DNA of 9,427 nucleotides, from positions 1-9,427 of the forward strand of contig DRTT01000168.1 in assembly GCA_011372105.1 (NCBI GenBank), given 5' to 3'. Under the pieces are notes generated by a model that ran no database searches, was not told where the DNA came from, and saw only the letters and a list, made by a program, of their open reading frames with translations. The position numbers and the translations under genes are program-made. Origin of the DNA: Candidatus Aerophobota bacterium (GTDB lineage: Bacteria; Aerophobota; Aerophobia; Aerophobales; B3-G15). Shown here piece after piece: positions 5,456 to 9,427 of this stretch (position 1 is its first letter; each line of letters starts with the position of its first letter).

Positions 5456-6751
5456 TTAAGAAAAAAACGAAAACCCCAGAATAAAAAATAAACTGGCAAG
5501 ACCTGTTGTCAGTAAAGTGGCAACCCCTGCTGACCGTATCCACATCTTCAAATCTATGGGATAAGAGGTTTTATCAGTAATTCCCATGACAATAACCCCT
5601 GCAGAAGAGCCTATAGGAGTTCCATTTCCACCAAAACCTGCTCCAATTGCAAGTGCCCACCACAGAGGATTAATGTCAACACCCATTGCCCCAAGATGTT
5701 TTATAACTGGTATCATAGCTGCTGTGCAGGGAATATTATCAACAAAAGCAGAAAAAATAGCCGAAAGCCACATAATTACAAGAGCTAAAATCAAGGGGTT
5801 TGAAGATACACCGGTTAAGGCTCTCCCTATAAGTTCTAAAAATCCTGCCTGATCAACTCCTCCCACTATTACAAAAAGCGAGGCAAAAAAGAAAAGCACA
5901 GACCACTCTATCTCAGAAAGAATACTTTCCACCTCCCCTCTTCCAACAATCACAAGAGTTATTGTAGCTCCCAGAAGGGCAACAAAGGCGGGTTTTAAAT
6001 GGTGGATTTCCTCGGTGGCAAAAAGAGAAAAAACCAAAGATAAAGAAATGATGCAGTTTAAAAGGACCTTCTTATCCTTTATGGAACCTTCTTCTCTCAA
6101 TTGAGAAAGCTTGCGAATTCTATCCTCTTTTCTCCTAAGAGAAGATGAAAATATGATTTTAAAAAAAACAATGGATACAATTCCGGCACAGACTGAAACA
6201 GGCATAAGGTGTAAAATAAAGGAATTGAAAGTAAGACCTGAAGCAGAGGCTATCATGATGTTAGGAGGATCACCAACCATGGTTGCAACTCCTCCTATAT
6301 TGGATAAAACAACTTCCCCTATGAGAAGGGGAAGAGGATTTATGCCCAGAATATCACTTATAAGAAGAGTTAAAGGGCTCACAAGGAGAATAGTTGTAAC
6401 ATTGTCAATAATCATAGATATGAAACCAGTTATAAGACCAAGCGCAACAAGAAGCTTCCAGGGGTCCCCTTTTGCAAGTTTTACACCCTTTATGGCAACA
6501 TACCTGAAAAAACCGCTTCTCCTCAGGACAGCAACAATAATCATCATTCCCACCAGAAGACCAATTGTATTAAAGTCTATTTCTCCAAAAGCGGTGGATT
6601 GAAGATAAAACCCCCTTATGGTACCGAAAATAAGCATTGCACCGGCTCCAACCATACTAACAACTGTGCGGTGAACTTTTCCCCGGATAAAAAAGCAAAA
6701 GCATACCACAAATATCAAAATAGAACCTGCTACATTAACCATATCCGCCAT
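5456..6751 (-). CDS. ArsB/NhaD-superfamily ion permease
   Basis: A 431-aa polytopic inner-membrane protein of the ion-transporter superfamily (ArsB, NhaD, P-protein). It shows the two-fold repeat of the family: IIDNVTTILL (D116, N117) with NIGGVATMVGDPPN (151-164) in the first half, and FVDNIPCTAAMIP (D338, N339) with GGNGTPIGSSA (374-384) in the second. A charged cytoplasmic loop (residues 205-228) separates the halves. I count about 11-12 hydrophobic segments. Relatives export arsenite or exchange sodium for protons; the substrate cannot be decided here, and no ars genes are adjacent. The ATG at 6751 follows an SD AGAGGA about nine bases upstream and has a strong promoter at 6815-6842. It diverges from pckG. 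Confidence 0.87.
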   Translation of the reverse strand: MADMVNVAGSILIFVVCFCFFIRGKVHRTVVSMVGAGAMLIFGTIRGFYLQSTAFGEIDFNTIGLLVGMMIIVAVLRRSGFFRYVAIKGVKLAKGDPWKLLVALGLITGFISMIIDNVTTILLVSPLTLLISDILGINPLPLLIGEVVLSNIGGVATMVGDPPNIMIASASGLTFNSFILHLMPVSVCAGIVSIVFFKIIFSSSLRRKEDRIRKLSQLREEGSIKDKKVLLNCIISLSLVFSLFATEEIHHLKPAFVALLGATITLVIVGRGEVESILSEIEWSVLFFFASLFVIVGGVDQAGFLELIGRALTGVSSNPLILALVIMWLSAIFSAFVDNIPCTAAMIPVIKHLGAMGVDINPLWWALAIGAGFGGNGTPIGSSAGVIVMGITDKTSYPIDLKMWIRSAGVATLLTTGLASLFFILGFSFFS

Positions 6752-6814
6752 TTACAGAATCCTCTTTCTCATAATTAGAAAAAACAAATAAAACTACTAA
6801 ATAAATTTCTACAA

Positions 6815-6842
6815 GTTATACAAAACAAAAACCATCTGTCAA
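6815..6842 (-). promoter_or_regulatory. Permease promoter
   Basis: On the minus strand: TTGACA (6842-6837), a 16-bp spacer and TATAAC (6820-6815). The start would lie about 60 nt before the permease ATG. It stands back to back with the pckG promoter, the two -35 boxes being 25 bp apart. Confidence 0.72.
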
Positions 6843-6854
6843 GAAAAATCCTTA

Positions 6855-6923
6855 TTCTGTGCCAATTTTGACAGAAGCTAAATAATCTTTATAATAGCAA
6901 CACATATAGATTCTGTATACAGA
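6855..6923. promoter_or_regulatory. TTCTGT/ACAGAA inverted repeats, candidate operators
   Basis: TTCTGT (6855-6860) and ACAGAA (6871-6876) form an inverted pair across the pckG -35 box. A 12-bp perfect palindrome TCTGTATACAGA (6912-6923) sits downstream of the start site and touches the AGGAGG SD. A further ACAGAA (6754-6759) lies between the permease SD and ATG on the other side. The repeated half-site suggests one regulator; this is inference. Confidence 0.5.
6868..6895 (+). promoter_or_regulatory. pckG promoter
   Basis: A consensus sigma-70-type promoter: TTGACA (6868-6873), a 16-bp spacer and TATAAT (6890-6895), giving a start near 6902 and a leader of about 34 nt. ACAGAA at 6871-6876 overlaps the -35 box. 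Confidence 0.85.
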
Positions 6924-6935
6924 GGAGGAAAAAAG

Positions 6936-8816
6936 GTGGAAAGATTTGAGGAGATCTTGAAGAAAAGACTGGATAAGGAAAACTACCAGAAGATAAAAAA
7001 AATAAAAAATGTGAAAATTCAAAGGTTCATCGCAAAATACATTGATATTTGCAACCCTGAGAGTATCTTTGTTTCCACAGGTTCAGAAGAAGAGATAGGT
7101 TATATAAGAGAGATGGCCAAGAGAACAGGAGAGGAGAAAGAACTTGCCATACCGGGACACACCGTGCACTTTGATGGGTACCATGACCAGGCAAGAGATA
7201 AGGAAAACACAAAAATTCTTGTTCCTGAGGGATATGATCTTGGGCCTTACATAAACACAAAAAGTAGAAAAGAGGGGCTTGAGGAAATTCACCGGCTTTT
7301 AAAAAATATAATGCAGGGGCACACCCTTTACATTCTTTTTTTCTCTCTTGGACCTTCCAATTCAGAATTTTCTATACCCTGCATTCAGCTAACAGACTCA
7401 GCTTATGTTGCCCACAGTGAAAACATCCTTTACAGGCAGGGATATGAGGATTTCCTAAAACTTGATACAAATTCTGAGAGATTTTTTAAATTTGTCCACT
7501 CTCAGGGAGAACTTGATGAAAGAAAAAACAGTAAAAACATAGAAAATCGCAGAATCTACATTGATACTCAGGATAACACCGTCTATAGCGTCAACACCCA
7601 ATATGGAGGAAACACCATAGGTCTTAAAAAACTTGCCATGCGCCTTTCAATAAACCTTGCCTCAAAAGAAGGATGGTTGACAGAGCACATGTTTATTATG
7701 GGAGTGCATGGCCCAAAGAGTAGAGTAAGTTACTTTGCAGGAGCCTTTCCCTCTCTCTGCGGCAAAACATCAACCTCAATGGTGCAGGGGGAAAGTATAG
7801 TTGGGGATGATATAGCTTTTTTAAGAAGAAAAGAAGGTAAAGTGAGGGCAGTTAATGTTGAAAAAGGGATATTTGGAATAATAAAAGGGATAAATTCAAA
7901 AGATGACCCCCTTTTATGGAAAGCTCTTAATTCACCGGGAGATGTTATTTTCTCCAATATCCTCGTAACAGAAGACAAAAAGGCCTACTGGATGGGAAAA
8001 GATGGAGAAGTTCCTGATAGAGGGTATAATTTCTCTGGCAGGTGGTGGAAGGGAAAAAAGGATGCTGAGGGAAGAGAAATTCCTCCTTCCCATCCCAATG
8101 CAAGATTTACCTTAGAACTAAGACTTCTTGAGAATATGGACCCACAGGTGGAAAATCCGGAAGGAGTTTTGATAAAGGGTATAATCTATGGAGGAAGGGA
8201 TTCTGATACCTGGCCTCCAGTTGAAGAATCCTTTGATTGGGTGCACGGAATTATAACAAAGGGAGCATCCCTTGAGTCAGAAACAACCGCTGCAACTCTT
8301 GGAAAAGAAGGTATAAGAAAACACAACCCTATGTCCAATCTGGATTTTCTTTCAATTCCCATTGGTAAATATATTGAAGATAATATTAATTTTGGATTTT
8401 CTTTAAAGGAACCCCCTCTTATTTTTGGTGTAAATTACTTCTTAAAGGATGAAAAAGGCAGCTTTCTAAATGATGTTGCCGACAAAAGAGTATGGCTTAA
8501 ATGGATGGAACTTCGCGTTCACAGAGATGTTGATGCAATTAAGACTCCAACAGGACTTATACCAGAATACAAAGATTTAAAGGAACTTTTTAAAAAGGTC
8601 CTGAATAAAGACTACCCTGAGAAAAATTATGTAAGGCAGTTTACCTTGAGAATTCCTGAAAATCTTGCAAAAATTGAAAGAATAAAAAAAATTTACACAA
8701 AAATCCCTGATACCCCACCTTTGTTATTTGAAGTTCTGGAAGAACAAAAGGAAAGACTTTTAGCTGCTCAAAAGAAATTTGGAGATTATGTGCCCCCGGA
8801 AAAATTTAAAAGATAA
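6936..8816 (+). CDS. pckG: Phosphoenolpyruvate carboxykinase (GTP-type)
   Basis: A 626-aa cytosolic enzyme interconverting oxaloacetate + GTP and PEP + CO2 + GDP, linking the TCA pool to glycolysis/gluconeogenesis. Length fits the GTP family (about 600-625 aa). Visible are R87 (substrate-binding position, DQARDKEN), YGGN (223-226), the metal-binding lysine region GLKKLAMRL (229-237) with EHM (H251), the P-loop FPSLCGKTSTS (271-281) with the family's reactive C275, the kinase-2 motif VGDDIAFLR (289-297) and the guanine-pocket region NFSGRWW (365-371). The CGKTST form, instead of the CGKTNLAM of animal and most bacterial enzymes, resembles archaeal members such as those of Thermococcales. The GTG start is fixed by AGGAGG (6923-6928), seven bases upstream. 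It is expressed from its own strong promoter and has no operon partner. Confidence 0.95.
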   Translation: MERFEEILKKRLDKENYQKIKKIKNVKIQRFIAKYIDICNPESIFVSTGSEEEIGYIREMAKRTGEEKELAIPGHTVHFDGYHDQARDKENTKILVPEGYDLGPYINTKSRKEGLEEIHRLLKNIMQGHTLYILFFSLGPSNSEFSIPCIQLTDSAYVAHSENILYRQGYEDFLKLDTNSERFFKFVHSQGELDERKNSKNIENRRIYIDTQDNTVYSVNTQYGGNTIGLKKLAMRLSINLASKEGWLTEHMFIMGVHGPKSRVSYFAGAFPSLCGKTSTSMVQGESIVGDDIAFLRRKEGKVRAVNVEKGIFGIIKGINSKDDPLLWKALNSPGDVIFSNILVTEDKKAYWMGKDGEVPDRGYNFSGRWWKGKKDAEGREIPPSHPNARFTLELRLLENMDPQVENPEGVLIKGIIYGGRDSDTWPPVEESFDWVHGIITKGASLESETTAATLGKEGIRKHNPMSNLDFLSIPIGKYIEDNINFGFSLKEPPLIFGVNYFLKDEKGSFLNDVADKRVWLKWMELRVHRDVDAIKTPTGLIPEYKDLKELFKKVLNKDYPEKNYVRQFTLRIPENLAKIERIKKIYTKIPDTPPLLFEVLEEQKERLLAAQKKFGDYVPPEKFKR

Positions 8817-8841
8817 ACTCTCTTAGAAAACCTGAAAAAAA

Positions 8842-9427
8842 TCACCTTTTAATTATGGGGGTATCTCCATCAAAAAGATGGATAATTTCAGGAGCAAAGT
8901 GAAACCAGATAGTATCACCTTTATTGAACTTCTCACGGGCAGGAACAACAGCCTTAGCCTGCGTTTTGTTTTCATCTGCAAGGTCCACTGTTAAAACCGT
9001 TTTATCTCCCTGAAACTCAATAATTCTAACTGACCCTGCAATGACATTTTCCTCTTTTTTATTTCTATATACACTAATTTGCTGAGGACGAACACCAATT
9101 GTAATCTTTGCACCTACATATTTTGGATCTATCTCTCCTTTGAATTTAAAACTTCTTTTTCCTCCAGGTGTTGGAATAAAAACAGTTTGTAAGTCCTCAA
9201 CCTGCCCTTCAATAAAATTCATGGCAGGTTCCCCTATAAAGTATGCCACAAAGCGATTTGCGGGTTTGTTCCATATCTCCTCAACTGTCCCTATTTGCTG
9301 AAGCTCAGCCTGATACATAACAACCAGCCTATCACAGAGAGCAATGGCTTCTGCCTGGTCATGTGTAACGTAAATGGTGGTAAGACCAAGATCATCATGA
9401 AGCCTGCGTATTCTTGCTCTCAGTTCA
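8842..9427 (-). CDS. MalK/UgpC-like ABC transporter ATPase, C-terminal part
   Basis: Partial gene: the frame stays open to the right edge (codons from 9426), giving about 195 C-terminal residues. An internal ATG at 9318 is not the true start, because the upstream codons read ELRARIRRLHDDLGLTTIYVTHDQAEAIALCDRLVVM, the H-loop region of the ATPase (switch histidine in YVTHD). After it come the MalK-type linker (GTVEEIWNKPANRFVAYFIGEPAMNFIEG) and the OB-fold/TOBE regulatory domain (VGAKITIGVRPQQISV; IIEFQGDKTVLTVDL; IIHLFDGDTPIIK). Walker A, Q-loop, signature and Walker B lie outside the window. Such ATPases power uptake of sugars, glycerol-phosphate or polyols; the substrate is unknown. It converges with pckG, with 25 bp between stops and no clear terminator. 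Confidence 0.93.
   Translation of the reverse strand, partial: ELRARIRRLHDDLGLTTIYVTHDQAEAIALCDRLVVMYQAELQQIGTVEEIWNKPANRFVAYFIGEPAMNFIEGQVEDLQTVFIPTPGGKRSFKFKGEIDPKYVGAKITIGVRPQQISVYRNKKEENVIAGSVRIIEFQGDKTVLTVDLADENKTQAKAVVPAREKFNKGDTIWFHFAPEIIHLFDGDTPIIKR

Noticed and set aside
5586..5852. 88-aa plus-strand open frame
   Set aside because: Antisense to the permease C-terminal half; no SD or family match.
6111..6602. 163-aa plus-strand open frame
   Set aside because: Antisense shadow of the permease, whose motifs (DPPN, IIDN) are clear on the other strand.
7027..7292. Two minus-strand open frames inside pckG
   Set aside because: They lie within a strongly conserved coding region and have no start signals or domains.
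8842..9318. Complete 158-aa gene starting at the ATG at 9318
   Set aside because: The frame continues upstream with the ABC ATPase H-loop region, so the ATG is internal to a gene cut by the window edge.

Overview
The window is AT-rich bacterial DNA, compact and mostly coding. It has strong Shine-Dalgarno (SD) sites (AGGAGG types), several TTG/GTG starts, sigma-70-like promoters with mostly 16-bp spacers, and many AGA/ATA/AAA codons. A KhpA-type KH protein and bacterial promoters argue for a bacterium. The GTP-dependent PEP carboxykinase with a CGKTST P-loop, the Cas6 type and the codon use suggest an uncultivated, possibly thermophilic lineage. The phylum cannot be fixed from the sequence alone.

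Left part (1-1760), all on the minus strand: a cas6 gene broken by a +1 frameshift at an A8 run and cut by the window edge. It is preceded by a spacer with two degenerate CRISPR-repeat-like segments, then a RelE/ParE-type toxin and its antitoxin. A 39-bp promoter-bearing sequence occurs twice, once before the antitoxin and once between the toxin and cas6. This defence-like corner is the most unusual part of the window.

Middle (1760-5449), plus strand: a non-coding stretch with two inverted repeats; a CtBP-like D-2-hydroxyacid dehydrogenase; khpA with its own leader; then an apparent operon of a ParA-type ATPase, a 90-aa ribbon-helix-helix-like protein and a metallo-beta-lactamase-fold hydrolase. 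The ParA operon has a clear promoter followed by three 15-bp-phased AT repeats, and its second gene starts inside parA behind an exceptionally strong SD. There is no ParB.

Right part (5456-9427): an ArsB/NhaD-family permease (minus) diverges from GTP-type PEP carboxykinase pckG (plus). Both have good promoters back to back, and the intergenic region is rich in TTCTGT/ACAGAA half-sites that could be operators. The C-terminal part of a MalK/UgpC-like ABC transporter ATPase converges on pckG and runs off the right edge. No tRNA, rRNA, full CRISPR array, transposase or IS end was seen.
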